From the NCBI GenBank assembly GCA_947474905.1, contig CANJKQ010000097.1, forward strand, positions 1 to 5,458: a stretch of DNA of 5,458 nt, read 5' to 3'. Of the stretch, positions 5,440 to 5,458 are shown in pieces. Positions within the stretch are counted from its first letter, which is position 1; every line of letters starts with the position of its first letter. The translations under genes were made by a program, and so were the position numbers. A model generated the notes under the pieces. That model was not told the origin of the DNA. It saw only the letters and a program-made list of their open reading frames with translations, and did no database searches. Source of the DNA: Pseudomonadota bacterium. GTDB lineage: Bacteria > Pseudomonadota > Alphaproteobacteria > Sphingomonadales > Sphingomonadaceae.

Positions 5440-5458
5440 GTCATTGCGAGGAGCGCAG
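5440..5458 (+). repeat. Start of another GTCATTGCGA-family repeat, cut by window edge
   Basis: These 19 bases (GTCATTGCGAGGAGCGCAG) are identical to the reverse complement of 2878-2896, the right-hand unit of the repeat pair at 2806-2896. The unit should continue past the window toward GAAGCAATCCAG. It lies 39 bases from the terminator at 5365-5400. Confidence 0.85.

Overview
The window looks like a piece of a GC-rich alphaproteobacterial chromosome, most likely from the Sphingomonadales. This is an inference from codon usage, from the mix of a KirBac channel, a secreted S9A peptidase and an SDR/LysR pair, and from the type of intergenic repeats. No sequence search was possible. There is no tRNA, rRNA, CRISPR array, transposase or phage gene.

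Layout, left to right. (1) Positions 1-626, minus strand: the first 208 residues of an atypical NAD(P)-binding SDR/epimerase-family protein, whose C-terminus lies off the left edge. (2) Positions 627-702: a short divergent control region. It holds a strong sigma-70-like promoter for the rightward gene, and a GCAAT-N6-ATTGC palindrome covers its -10 box. (3) Positions 703-1623, plus strand: a LysR-type regulator, probably translated from a leaderless mRNA. (4) Positions 1655-2533, plus strand, 31 bases downstream: an inward-rectifier-type potassium channel (KirBac) with an intact TVGYG filter. (5) Positions 2534-3159: about 625 bases between convergent genes with no credible gene. It is packed with three different inverted-repeat elements plus weak terminator-like hairpins. 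(6) Positions 3160-5340, minus strand: a complete secreted prolyl oligopeptidase (S9A) with its catalytic triad and a signal peptide. (7) Positions 5341-5458: its upstream region, with a minus-strand intrinsic terminator that overlaps a candidate promoter. At the right edge is the start of another copy of one of the repeats found in region 5.

How the genes relate. The LysR regulator and the divergent SDR gene form the classic arrangement in which the regulator controls its divergent neighbour and itself. The KirBac gene may be cotranscribed with the regulator, because no separate promoter is evident. The peptidase is an independent unit. I see no evidence of a new multi-gene system. The points most worth a second look are the likely leaderless regulator start, the SDR lacking its YxxxK pair, the repeat cluster (one element shows compensatory changes that keep a hairpin), and the terminator/promoter overlap in front of the peptidase.
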